Source: Circinella minor
Lineage: Eukaryota > Mucoromycota > Mucoromycetes > Mucorales > Lichtheimiaceae
Length of the DNA: 64,000 bases
Direction: 5' to 3'
Assembly (NCBI GenBank): GCA_016758965.1
Contig: JAEPRB010000142.1
Location: 1-64,000, forward strand
The position numbers and the translations under genes were made by a program. The notes under the pieces are model-generated. The model worked only from the letters and a program-made list of their open reading frames with translations, was not told the origin of the DNA and did not search any database. This document shows, in pieces, positions 1 through 10,880 of this stretch; the first letter of the stretch is position 1; the number at the start of each line of letters is the position of its first letter.

Positions 1-102
1 TTATCATTTTATTCTTACCTTATTTTCCTATTAAATCTATATCCATAAATGCTTCAACTGTTACTATTTCGCGCAAATTCAGGCGCAAATTCAAAAAAAA
101 AA

Positions 103-1282
103 TTAATTTGTAAAAACACCTCGTGCACCAGCAACAGCGGAACCAGTAAGATGCAAGTTAGAAGCAGCAGAATTTTGTGTGTTTGAAGAAGATGCACCTG
201 AACTAGATTTGCTTGCAGAAGAATGTGCACTGCTTGAAGCAGAAGTAGCTTGAGCCATACGGGTATTTGCAGCAGATGAAGCATCACCAGAGGCAGCAGC
301 ATTATCAGTAGCACTTGCAGATGCAGATGCTGCACCACCAGCAGAAGCAGCTTCTAATAAAAGTTCATCTTCAGCAGCAGCTGCATCAAGAGAAGAGGCG
401 TCTTCTTCAGGAGATGCGGAAGCAGCATGGAATCCTTTCTTCTTGCCCTTGTTCCAGTCATCATCATCATCATCGTACTTATCCCAGTCACCGCCTTTCT
501 TGCCCTTCTTGCCACCCTTCTTCCAATCATCATCGTCATCATCCCAGTCTTCATCATCATCACAATCTTCATCATCATCATCCCAGTCTTCATCATCATC
601 GTCATCCCAATCACCTCCCTTTTTGCCTTTCCAGCCACCTTTGCCTCCTTTGCCACCGTGACCTTCGTCCCAGCCGCCGTAGCCACCTTTACCGCCTTTG
701 CCGCCTTCCCAGCCTTTGACACCTTTTTCGCCGTAGCCCCCGTAGCCACCTTTGCCACCGTAGTCACCTTTGCCACCGTAGTCACCTTTGCCACCGTAGC
801 CACCTTTGTCGCCATAACCTCCGTAGCCACCTTTGCCACTGTAGCCACCTTTGTAATCACCTTTACGACCGTAGCCACCTTTTTTACCATACCAATCATC
901 ATCATAAACGTCATAGATATGAGGGAATTGCTAATTGAATAATAATAAATTGGTTGTTTTCAGGTTAATTTTTTTTTTGTATCTCTTTTTTTTTTCGGGG
1001 GGGGGGGAGGGTGGGGGAATTCAAGATACTTACATGAGGAAATTGTGGTTTAACGTGAGTTGTAGTAACAGTTTCAACGACAACCACTGGAGGCTTATCA
1101 GTAACATCAACATTTTCAGCAGTAGGGAAAGGAAGATCATCGAAATTTGGACGATAAGGTTGAATGTTACCATGCCAACCATCATTTTTCTTTTTATAAT
1201 CCTTCTTGCCACCATGACCACCACCATAATGATTATCGTGACCACCTTGCCATTCAGCTATATTATTATTATTATTATCAAA

Positions 1283-1313
<31 letters not shown>

Positions 1314-1464
1314 TGGTTAATACAAAATGGTCTGAAGATCATCAAACACACAATCACCACACAGAAAAAATAAATTAATAATAATAAGAAATAGATGTAT
1401 AATTACATGCGACAGCAGCTGAAGTAATAGCTGCAGAAACAGCAAGAATTGATGCGAACTTCAT
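103..1464 (-). CDS. Secreted Gly/Lys/Asp-rich repeat protein
   Basis: Three exons, 1464-1407, 1257-1034 and 930-103, join in frame with GT-AG introns and give about 369 residues. The start is set by a clear signal peptide (MKFASILAVSAAITSAAVA). Exon 2 encodes a short His/Gly-rich stretch and a Val/Thr-rich stretch. Exon 3 encodes about 13 Gly-Gly-Tyr/Gly-Lys-Gly type repeats (GGYGGKGDYGGKG-like), then alternating Asp runs and Lys/Gly blocks (GDWDDDDDEDWDDDD), then an Ala/Ser-rich tail without an obvious GPI hydrophobic end. I do not recognise the family. Composition suggests a cell-wall or extracellular-matrix protein, and Asp clusters could bind cations; both are inference. The exon 2/3 junction has QFPH on both sides (exon 2 ends ...QFPH, exon 3 begins QFPH), like a small duplication at the splice site. 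Not a known toxin or enzyme. Confidence 0.75.
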
Positions 1465-1994
1465 AGTTATTAGTACTATTTTTCTTTTTTTCTCTTTTTT
1501 AAAGGATGTAAAAAATAATATCTATGTATGTATATATAAAATGTGTAGTTTGTGTTGAAAAAACACTAAAGTGAATTAAAAAAACAAAAAAACAAAAAAC
1601 AAAAAAAAACAAAAAAGAAGGTTTTTGGGGAGGAAAAAAAAGAAAGTAAAAATATTCAACAAGTTTTGGAAGCACAAAAAAAATGGATGCTTTTATATAA
1701 TTATAAACTTCCTTTTGATGTGTTCAAAAAACAATATGGGTAGTAAAAAAAAAATATATTCCCGATATAAAAAAAAAGTAACGAAATGTAATTATATGGA
1801 CAAGATCAAAAGTGAACCAGCCAATATATATTTTTTTTTTTTATATAATAAACAAATTGTTGAAATATTCTTTTGTTAGTTGTTGATCCAAAATATCCCG
1901 ATAAATTATGCAAAAAAAAAAAAGAGAGAGGGATCGTCCCCCAATACATTTTTATTACTGCGTGAATAATATAGTTATGTGTATATTATATACA

Positions 1995-2032
<38 letters not shown>

Positions 2033-2166
2033 GCGTAATCGCTCGCTAAATTTTTTATATCCCATTTTTTTTTAATTCCTTAAACTGACTCCAACTCTTT
2101 ATTTATTTTATATATCACTTTTTACTACAACAAACAACAACAACAAAAAAGTTGGTAGACAACACA
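1465..2166. other. Divergent intergenic region
   Basis: Non-coding stretch between the secreted protein gene (-) and NAS2 (+), so it should hold both promoters. It consists of A-rich tracts, a (CA)n run and T-rich tracts; no clear promoter element was identified. The ORF readable at 1625-1879 is an A/T homopolymer artefact. Confidence 0.6.
1992..2026. repeat. (CA)n microsatellite
   Basis: A CA dinucleotide run with one TA interruption, directly read, in the NAS2 upstream region. Confidence 0.9.
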
Positions 2167-2838
2167 ATGGGATTACCAGTTCCTCAAGATAAAATGTCAT
2201 CCCTTGTAAAAGAAGCACAAGTTCTCATTGCCAAAAAAGATGATATTGAAAGTCAAATTCATGAATTAGAAGAAGGTTTACAATTACAAGGTGTAGGTAT
2301 GGATGAATCTCTTATTGATAGTTCTGGTTTCCCAAGATCCGATGTGGATGTAGCGACTGCACGTACTTTTCGTAACTTAGTCCATCGATTGCGTAATGAT
2401 CATAAAGACATTATGAAAGAAATTGAATCAGCATTACATGCTGTTCATGAAGAAACACGTAAACAATCTTCTACTTTACAACAAGAACAAAAAGACCAAG
2501 GTGAAAATTCAACAACAAAAATGAATAATAATGATATGGAACAAGAAGATAAAAAGGTACCAAGTAAAAAACCTTTTGCCCTTGTCAATGCTGTTGCACC
2601 TGATTCACCTGCAGATAAAAGTGGTTTACAAAGAAATGATAAAGTGATTCAATTTGGAAATATTCATGCAGAAAATCATGATCGACTTCAAGCTTTAAAT
2701 CGACTTGTTGGACAAAGTGAAGATAAATCGATTCAAGTGATTATATTACGAAATGATCAATCTATTATTGAACTTGTATTAACTCCTAAAAAATGGTCAG
2801 GAAGAGGAACTCTTGGTTGTCATATTGTTTCTTTATAA
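2167..2838 (+). CDS. NAS2: 26S proteasome assembly chaperone Nas2/PSMD9 (p27)
   Basis: Intronless, 223 aa. Nas2 binds the C-terminus of the Rpt5 ATPase and helps assemble the base of the 19S proteasome regulator. The N-terminal ~110 residues are helical and contain the family-typical stretch on a bottom Gly-Met-Asp (GVGMDESLIDSSGFPRSDVD) followed by VATAR. After an acidic Gln/Asn linker comes a PDZ-type domain (about residues 130-223) with FALVNAVAPDSPADKSGL and NDKVIQFGNI, the normal Nas2 PDZ signature. The ATG at 2167 is chosen because it starts the conserved helical part; the frame is open slightly upstream but without another ATG. Length fits the family (about 220 aa). Confidence 0.93.
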   Translation: MGLPVPQDKMSSLVKEAQVLIAKKDDIESQIHELEEGLQLQGVGMDESLIDSSGFPRSDVDVATARTFRNLVHRLRNDHKDIMKEIESALHAVHEETRKQSSTLQQEQKDQGENSTTKMNNNDMEQEDKKVPSKKPFALVNAVAPDSPADKSGLQRNDKVIQFGNIHAENHDRLQALNRLVGQSEDKSIQVIILRNDQSIIELVLTPKKWSGRGTLGCHIVSL

Positions 2839-3145
2839 AAAAAAAATTATTATATCTTTTTTTCCTTTTCTTTTATTTCATATGTATCATTTCTTCCTTT
2901 TCACTCTCTCCTATCATTCAATGTAATTCAGTTTAGTTAATTAAATAGCTTCTATATTTTTCATTTGTAAAACGTATTCCCAAAAATTGTAAATGTAAAA
3001 TAAAAAAAAAAAAAAAAAAAAAGCGCGCTTTAATTGTATTGAGCCAATCATGGATGGCCAAACACAAACTTCAATTTAGTTTTGATGCATTTTTTTTCAA
3101 AGTTTCTCCCCTCCACCCCTCCAATTTTTTTGAATAACTTTTGTC
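2839..3145. other. Intergenic NAS2-SWP1
   Basis: About 300 bases with T-rich tracts and an A(19) run. I see no exon here that could supply the missing luminal part of the downstream OST subunit. Confidence 0.5.
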
Positions 3146-3684
3146 ATGATTACCACATTAATAACCTTATCATTATTTGCATTATCAACTTATGCTGCAG
3201 GTGATGAAGATGTATTTGAATGGAGACCTGAAATTCATCACGTATTTAGAGAAGCTGAATCTATGCCACCTGTTTGGTTTTCTCAACTTTTTACATTAAT
3301 TGCTCTTTCACCATGGCTCGTACTCATTGTGGGTGTAAGTAATAATAAACAACAACAACCCCCTCACCCTTTCTTTTATTATTGTCCATACTAATAGTAG
3401 AACACACACAAAAAAAAAAAAAATAGTGGTTTGGTCTTGGCGTTACACCTGTCAAAGTATTAGGTCAACTTGTTTCAGGTCCTATTATGCGACTTTTATC
3501 CATTATTGGGTTCTTGACATCCTTAATTGCTGTCGAATATCTTTTTTATCTTTATTGGACACGTCTTAATATTTTTGACACGCTTACATATCTTGCTATT
3601 TTATTACCCATTGTATTTCTTTTTGGTCAACAAGCACTTTCTCAAGTACAATTAAAAAGAAAGAAATCTACATCTGTTCAATAA
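3146..3684 (+). CDS. SWP1: Short OST subunit, Swp1/ribophorin II C-terminal type
   Basis: Two exons, 3146-3334 and 3427-3684 (intron GTAAGT...ATAG, phase 0), give 148 aa. A signal peptide (MITTLITLSLFALSTYAAG) is followed directly by the conserved juxtamembrane motif EWRPEIHHVFREAE, a membrane span with SPWLVLIVGWFGLG, then a span containing YLYWTRLNIFDTLTYLAIL and a short basic tail. These match the C-terminal membrane domain of ribophorin II/Swp1, the subunit of the ER oligosaccharyltransferase that transfers the dolichol-linked glycan to Asn. The large luminal N-terminal domain of Swp1 (286 aa in yeast) and RPN2 (about 630 aa) is absent, and the 300 bases upstream show no exon for it. Either a naturally minimal form or a missed far-upstream exon; the signal peptide argues for the former. 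Confidence 0.8.
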
Positions 3685-4038
3685 TTTGTTTATATATATA
3701 TATATATATAATAACTCAAATAAAATGATAACTTATTGTTTGTTGTTATTTATGTCATTCTACTATATTATTTAGGTTATGTATTATGTGTATGGATGTA
3801 TGTGTAAACGTGTGTGTGTGTGTGTGTGTGTATGTCTTAATTCATGATATGTTTTTTAATTATGTAATATATTACGAACACAAAAGAGGAGATGAAAAGG
3901 AAAAATAATAATAACAATGGGATGAAAAAAAAAAAAACGTGGTAAATAAAATGCTAAATGATGATGCTGATATATGTGTTTATAAAAAAAAGAAAATACA
4001 TGGGATGGTAAAAAAAATAAAAAAATAAAAAACTAATT
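3685..4038. other. Convergent intergenic region
   Basis: Tail-to-tail spacer between SWP1 (+) and the calpain gene (-). It holds TA and TG dinucleotide runs and A-tracts, no gene. Confidence 0.6.
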
Positions 4039-7000
4039 TTATCGATCGTTACGAACATTAACAGGTCTATCACTATAAAGTGTTACTGTAAATTCACCCG
4101 GAATATCTTTTTCATGTGTTGCAAGTACAATAATATATCCTGTTTGATTTTGACTTAACACAACATCAGTTGTAGCAACACCCTAATATTTACCATTATT
4201 ATTATTATTATTATTATTAGTATCAGTTTTTTTTTTTTTGGAGAATAAATTAATAATAAAGAACAATAATATATTTTTTTTTTACCTGAATAACATTGGT
4301 ATATGGACCTGATGTAGCAACTTCTCGACCAAATAATTCAGTCGGATGTTTTTCATATATGGTAACATTAATAGAAGGAAGAGGATCAATTTTATCTGCT
4401 TGTAATCTGACTTTGACCGTAGTTAATTCTCTGATTTCTAAAAGGTATCTAGGATTGTTGCCATAGTGACCATAACTAGGACAACCCATAGCACTATATC
4501 CACATATCCATTCTCCATGTAATACTTTACGGAACATACCCTAAAAAAAATAATTTAAATGTTAAGTTTTCTTTAATATATCATCCTTATTATTATTAAA
4601 AAAAAAAAAAAAAGAGAACAAAAATTTACCGCTCCTTCGGATGGAATTGGATCTACATTCACTTTAATATTACTTGCAACTGTAAGAATAAATTGCCCTA
4701 ATAAATCAGGTTCAAAAGTAGAGGCAACAACAGTATAATTACCGGCTTAAGAAAAAAAAAAAAAAAAAAAAAGAGAGAGAGATTATAATGAGTAGATGTA
4801 AATTGTGTTATTTTTTTTTTTTACATACACATTAAAAAAAAAAGTGGGCCATGAATATTTACGAGTAATATGTGATAATTCACAATAACAAAATCCATGT
4901 CGATAAGGACCAGATTCAGATAAAATATCCCGCATCGACACACTAATATTATAATCCAATATATATATGTAAGTATATTACTTATTTCTAAAAAGTCTTT
5001 TTTAAAAATCAATAATCAAAGTAAATTTATTTCATATAATATTTACCTTGAAGCACGTTTACCACCTTCTACTAACATTAAATGAACAGCAAATGATTTA
5101 GGAGCTTCTAACATTAATAATAATCCAGGATCTGAAGATGATATTCCATATTCTCCGGGACTTGAAGATGGTACTTGAATTTTCCATTGTGGATTGTTTA
5201 GATACGATGCTTTCGATGCATTACCTCCTGCTGTTTGTTCAGTCCATTGTCCGATAATCTAAACAATCAACACAAAAAAAAAAAAAAAAAAAAAAAGTAG
5301 AAAAAAAAAATTTAATTTTTTTTTTTTTTTACATAAGAGTATATATAAATATGAAATAAATAACAAACAAAATGATTTTTTTTTTTTTACCTTTTGTTCA
5401 ATAGAATATCGCATAGGTACTTCATTTAATTTAAATGGAGCAAGAGACCATGCACGTAAGGAAAAATACAATGATTGAGCTTTTTCATGTTGAGATGCAA
5501 CAATAGTATAATCACTTGTACCTGGTGGTGCATTAAATCGAACCTAAAAAAAACAAAAAAATTTCAAAACAATCATTTCCCCCCCCCCAAAAAAAAAAAA
5601 CCCAGAAAAGTACAATAAAATTGGATTTAATAAAAATTCTCCTATGATCTTTATCCAATGTTGTAAAGAAAGGATGGGAGTTTATAATACTTTACCAAAA
5701 TATGTGGACTGTTGACATAAGTGCCCTAGATTATTGTAAATAAATATAGATTGGGAGGTGGGGGTGGGGGTGGGGGTGGGGGGGATGAGGATATTTTTTT
5801 TTAGTTGTTTAAATAATATTAATAGTCTCCCCCCCCCTTCTCTCCTCCCAAAAAAATCGTTCATATATATAAAACTATGTAAAATGATTTACCTCTTTAA
5901 AAGGATCACCAGGATAATATATTCTTTGACCTCCTGTATTACTATAAACATGTAATGTAATATAGTCTGTATTTTCTTCTGTAATCATAACATGTTTTGA
6001 TAATAATAACCAAACCGCTGCAGGTTTTTTATCGGGTACAGCTACTTGTAAACTAAATTGAGGATTATATCCTAAATTATAAATATCTTTTTTTGGTCCA
6101 ATATGTTCTGGCCAGACACTATTAAAATGTATAATATATTTGTATAATTATTAGTAGACTATTATTATTATTATTATTTTTTTTTTTTTTTTTACATTCA
6201 AATTCATAAAAAGTAAATAAATAAATAACTTTACGTATGTAATACCCAACGATGTGTAAAAGGTTCTGGATTCCAATTTAAATGAATAGAAGTAAAATGA
6301 TGACAAACAGACTCAAAATCAATCCAAAAAATCCCATCATCATTTTGTTCTGCTACATAAGGATCATAATTTAAAGCGTTTTTCAATTCTGGAGTCCAAT
6401 GGGTTATATCCATATGACTATAAGGACCTCGCCATCTTTTATGACTCCATGGATTTTTGACTTGCATAAATCTTTTACCAAGAACCGTTTTAATATCAAT
6501 GACAGCATAAGCATGTGTTGGTACTAAACCTAATCGATCTGCTTCTGCTTCTGTTAATTCACCTGTTGCTACGGTTACAAGAACATCACCTAAAAAATAA
6601 AAATAAAAAATAAAAAAATAATTCATTAGTTATCTAAATATTGATTGCTTACATTCATCATTGTAACTTTTACTTACCATATTTTGAACCTTCTAAAATT
6701 CTATCCCATACTTTATCAGCAACAAAATGTTTACTATATATAATTAAAAAAAAAAAAACCGAATGAATGAGTAATTGAGTGATGAACAATCTTAAAAGAT
6801 TACACTTACTCATAAATAAAAATATGTTCAGGAATCCATCCTGTTAATGAACTATATGATTAAAAAGTAGAGGGTTATTAAAACACTTGTTTCTTTTTTT
6901 TTTTTGACTCTTTCTTCTTGATTTATATATATATATATAATGATACTTGCTATAAATCAATTCCAGAATTCCTAAATATAACATAAGAAGTTAGTTTTTT

Positions 7001-9437
7001 TTTTTTTATGTTTGTCACTATATATATATATAAAACTTACGATCCTGGAAAATCATAGCCACCCATTAATTTCATATACTAAACATTAGAGATAGACTTT
7101 TTAGTATATAATAGAATATAATTAAACTTTTATAAGAAACATACAGCTTTTTCAATAATACTTGACCAAAGTTCTTCTTTATGTGTTGAAAAAGTACACA
7201 TAAGTGTCCCATTTCGTGAAACGGGTAATAAATCATCTACAACTGTTTTTTTTTTTTTTTTTTAAAAAAAAAAAGAGTTATTATCTATCTGTTCTATTCT
7301 TAAAAATAATAGCAAGAAACTCACCGATCTATAGAAATAAAGATATATTTGTTAATAAAGTAAAAAAAAAAAAAAAAAAATTATTATTATTAATAAATTT
7401 GAAATAATGTAAAAATACCTTTCGTTGAATACCATTATGTACAAGTTTTATAACATATTTTCCATTTGGATTATAACATGGTTGACCATGAACATCTTGA
7501 GGGTATATACATGATGTAATAAGCTAATATATATATATATATGAATCAATACTGTAAGATTAATATATATATATATATATATATAAAGATAAACTTACTT
7601 GTTTTTTAAATTTTCGTTCATAAGCAGCAGCAACACATAATGAAGCTACAAAAGAACAATCTGTTACAACATCTTGTACAATACTTGTACTTGATATTAA
7701 TTGAATTAATTTTGGATGTTTCATAAATTCAGTAGGTCTTTTCCAACCACCAAATTTAGCCATTTGTTTATCTGATAAACGAAGTGAACCATCAGGATCA
7801 CTGACAAAAAAAAAAAAAAGTTAAATATTATTATTATTATTATTATTTAAAAAAAAAAAAAATTACTTACATGAATCTTCCTTTAAATGAAAATTTTTCT
7901 TTTAAATCTGTATCATCAATCCATGGTAAAAATACATTATCATTGACATTAGATGTATATTTAAGTACTTCAAGTTCAGTACCAGATAATTTTTGTGTCA
8001 TTAAATCATTTCCAGAATATATATTATCTGATTTAATATTGATTGATTGTTCTTGTTGTTCATCTAATGTTCGAATGGAATGATTCGATCGTGTAGAAGA
8101 TGTAGAAGATGCACGTTGTCGACCTCCTAAATTATTTTTACGACCATATCCTTTATCATTTTTGACAGCTTTATAAAAAAAAAAAAAAAAAAAAAAAATA
8201 TATTTTTAGTTATATAATAATAATAAAAAATTGTTTTCATTTTTAAAATAAATTACCTAATAATTGATTTTTTTGATGCATTGTTTTTGCTTTTATTTCT
8301 TCTGCTTTATCTACTGCTTTAAAACAAAGATTTCGGGCATAGGCACGTTTTCGGGGATCATATGCAAGAGCTAAATTTTTTTTTTTTTTTTTTAGTTTTA
8401 GGTTTTTGCATGAAAATTCAATTATGGAAGAGAAGTAAATTTTTACCTTCATAAGCTTTTTTAGACCAATCGGCAGCATCTAAATAATATTCTAATGCTT
8501 CTTCAAAATATTCTTTTACATCATTTAATTCACCTTGAGTTAATGAAAACTATTTTTATTTTATACGTATAAAATTAGTTGTTGTTGTTGTTTTTTTTTT
8601 TTAATTCATTTATTTCCTATAGTTTATTTACTTGAGTTTTTTGAAGAAATAAACGAATTTCTTCATTTTCTATATCATCTTCTTTTTCTTCTTCATCGGA
8701 ACTCATTGTTGTTGTAGTATTCGATGGTGTAGTAATAGTAGTAGTAATAATAGAAGAATCCGATATATCATATAATTGATGTTTTTTAGCATCAGGATGT
8801 GTTGCTGTTGGAGTTTTAATTCCTGTATTATAACGTTCCAATTGTTCTTGACGATGAACATATTCATTCATTTTTTGTATTAATTGATCATGTTCTACTC
8901 TAGAGTCTCTTACTATAATAAATAATAAAAATTCCATTATAATCCATTATTCATTAATAACCCATTCTCCCCCCCCCTCTACACACACACACACAGGCCC
9001 TTCTTTTTCAATATATATATATATTTAAATTGTTTTGTTTACTTTGAACTAATTCATTCAATATCTAACGTGTATAAAAAAAAAGGGAGGGAGAGAGAAA
9101 GAGTATAATTTTATTACTGCGTGAACTCTTTTTTTTTTAAAAAAAAAAAAAAAAAAGAGAGAGAGAGAGAGAGACAACCAACCTGAATAAGACGTTTATA
9201 TGTATCCAGTGCTTCATTAAAACGACCGAGACGATCTAATTGGACTGCAATACATGCTGTCCTATAAGCTTCAGTATATAAATCTTTTTTATCTTTTTTT
9301 TCTTCTTGTTGTTGGTTAATACATTCATTAGCGTTAGAATCCACTGAATTGGATGGTGGAGAAATAGATAATGTAATTAAACGAGCAGTTTCGGTTGATA
9401 AGCTGATAGAGCTTGTAGAATGTCGATTATTACTCAT
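4039..9437 (-). CDS. RIM13: PalB/Rim13-type calpain (calpain-7 family), 22 exons
   Basis: Cysteine protease of the alkaline-pH (Pal/Rim) pathway that cleaves the Rim101/PacC factor at ESCRT-bearing endosomes. Exons (5' to 3'): 9437-9183, 9064-9043, 8912-8632, 8549-8447, 8370-8257, 8168-7871, 7800-7599, 7523-7419, 7328-7325, 7242-7145, 7078-7041, 6971-6951, 6851-6810, 6733-6678, 6589-6235, 6118-5893, 5543-5391, 5258-5047, ~4942-4825, 4745-4630, 4540-4286, 4182-4039; about 1,070 aa. Two MIT-like helical regions at the N-terminus ([39 protein letters not shown]) precede the protease core: catalytic Cys ~406 in [11 protein letters not shown], His ~572 in PTHAYAVID, Asn ~592 in [11 protein letters not shown]. 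Beta-sandwich calpain-III-like repeats follow ([12 protein letters not shown]). It is longer than usual (~800-850 aa) through Ser/Asn-rich linkers. Oddities: 4-, 21- and 22-nt exons, one GC-AG intron, and an unresolved frame at the exon ending near 4825. Confidence 0.92.
7325..7328 (-). other. 4-nt microexon of the calpain gene
   Basis: On the minus strand the bases ATCG lie between a TCTATAG acceptor and a GTGAGT donor. Joining the flanking exons directly breaks the frame; adding these four bases restores it and gives RKIVVDDLLP, the conserved calpain motif. Flanking introns are about 90 and 82 nt. Confidence 0.85.
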
Positions 9438-9940
9438 GAACGCATGTAAGCGCGAAAAAAAAAAAGAAAGAATAAGAGGTTTAAAAAAAAAAAAAAAAAA
9501 AGCGGAAGGGGTGAGGGGGGGGGGAAGTTGCTAAGAAAGGCGTTTCAAAGGTCCCCAAATAAAAGAGAGTGTTACGATTCTTTTTTTTTATAGGATCATT
9601 AAACTCAGCAAAAAAAAAAAAAAAAAAACCAACAACTCATGCATAGTTTTTATATAATGGTATTATTATTATTATAAAGTTAGTTGGGAGATGATCCTAT
9701 CATTGATGCAAAGTTTTAAATATAGATTTTTGGAATGCTATCATTTTTAACATCTACATCTCACATACACAAGGTAATTAATTTATATGCTTTAAAAATG
9801 ATCAAGATATATATTGGATAAAAAAAAAAAAGTTATTATACATGGGAAAAGTTTATAGAAAACAACAACAACAACATACACACACATACACACAGAGAGA
9901 GAGAGAGAGAAAGAGAGGGAGGATTTTATATATATTTCTT
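9438..9940. other. Intergenic, calpain promoter and H-protein 3' side
   Basis: About 500 bases of A/T tracts, a G-run and a GA-rich run near 9895-9920; no gene seen. It must hold the promoter of the calpain gene, which lies to the left on the minus strand. Confidence 0.5.
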
Positions 9941-10880
9941 TTAATGATCTTCTTCAGAAGCACAAAGTTCAGCATATGCCTTTTCATCCATGAGACCTTC
10001 AATTTCTTCAGGATTAGACAATTTAATCTTTGCCAACCAACCTAAAAAAAATAAGGCAAAATAATTAGTTCACTACGTGTAAAAAATCAAAACCCCAACT
10101 TTTTTTTTTTTTTTTTTTTTGGTACTTACCATCTTCTTCAGGGCTAGTGTTAATCAAAAAAGGTTCATCAGCTAAAGCTTCATTCACATTGACAACTTCA
10201 CCAGTAATAGGAGAATAAATATCACTAGCAGCTTTGACAGATTCAACAGCACCCATTTGATCTAATTTTTTTTTTATTTGACGCGTATTTTTTTTTTTTT
10301 ATAGAGAGAGAGAAAAAATTAGGATCCAAATAAAAAAATTCGTGTTTTTTTAGTTTTTTTTTTACCTTTCTTTTCAACAACATCACCAACAGCAGGAGTT
10401 TCAACAAAGACAACATCACCTAATGCCTATAGAATAAGAAAAAATCCTCTTCATATTAATATCTTATCCGATACAAAAAAAAAAAAAAAGAACCCCTCCA
10501 ATAATATATATATATATATATACCTTTTGAGCATAATCAGTGATACCAATAGTACCAACACCATCTTCAATAGAAATCCATTCATGGTCATCAGTGTACT
10601 TCTTGGCTATAAAGAAAAAAGAAAAAAAAAACTTGGTTGAGTAAATGCTATCTTTATTCACTTTCTCTCTCTCATACATATTTACACAGAAAAACCTCCT
10701 CCTTCCAATCATCCATTATTTTAATCCCAAACATAACAAAAGAAGAAAGAAATACTTACTAGCATAGGTACGGAAAGCAGCCATGGTAGCGGACTTGCGT
10801 AAAGCAGCCATGGTAGCGGACTTGCGTAAAGCAGGAACGTAAGGACGAACAACACGCGATGTCAATTGTCTAAGAGCCAT
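9941..10880 (-). CDS. GCV3: Glycine cleavage system H protein, mitochondrial
   Basis: Five exons (10880-10760, 10606-10524, 10426-10366, 10261-10130, 10041-9941) encode 165 aa. H protein carries the aminomethyl group on lipoyl-lysine between the P, T and L proteins in the mitochondrial matrix. The core starts at [15 protein letters not shown], continues through [20 protein letters not shown], and has the lipoylation site [15 protein letters not shown] with Lys ~98; it ends [20 protein letters not shown]. The first 40 residues are basic and Ser/Ala-rich, a mitochondrial presequence. Within it a 27-bp unit is exactly repeated in tandem (10771-10824), encoding LRKSATMAA twice. The sequence is recognisable over its whole length. 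Confidence 0.96.
10771..10824 (-). repeat. 27-bp exact tandem duplication in H-protein presequence
   Basis: Two identical 27-bp copies read directly on the + strand (each begins AAAGCAGCCATGG). They encode nine residues twice and keep the frame. Position is accurate to a few bases because the boundaries of a tandem repeat can be phased differently. Confidence 0.85.

Noticed and set aside
427..942. 171-aa plus-strand ORF rich in Ala/Thr/Ile/Phe
   Set aside because: Antisense shadow of the repetitive secreted-protein exon; the minus-strand model has signal peptide, introns and consistent phases.
7243..7418. Direct splice 7419 to 7242 skipping the 4-nt exon
   Set aside because: Leaves the frame one base short and destroys the VVDDLLP block; no alternative donor or acceptor nearby restores it.
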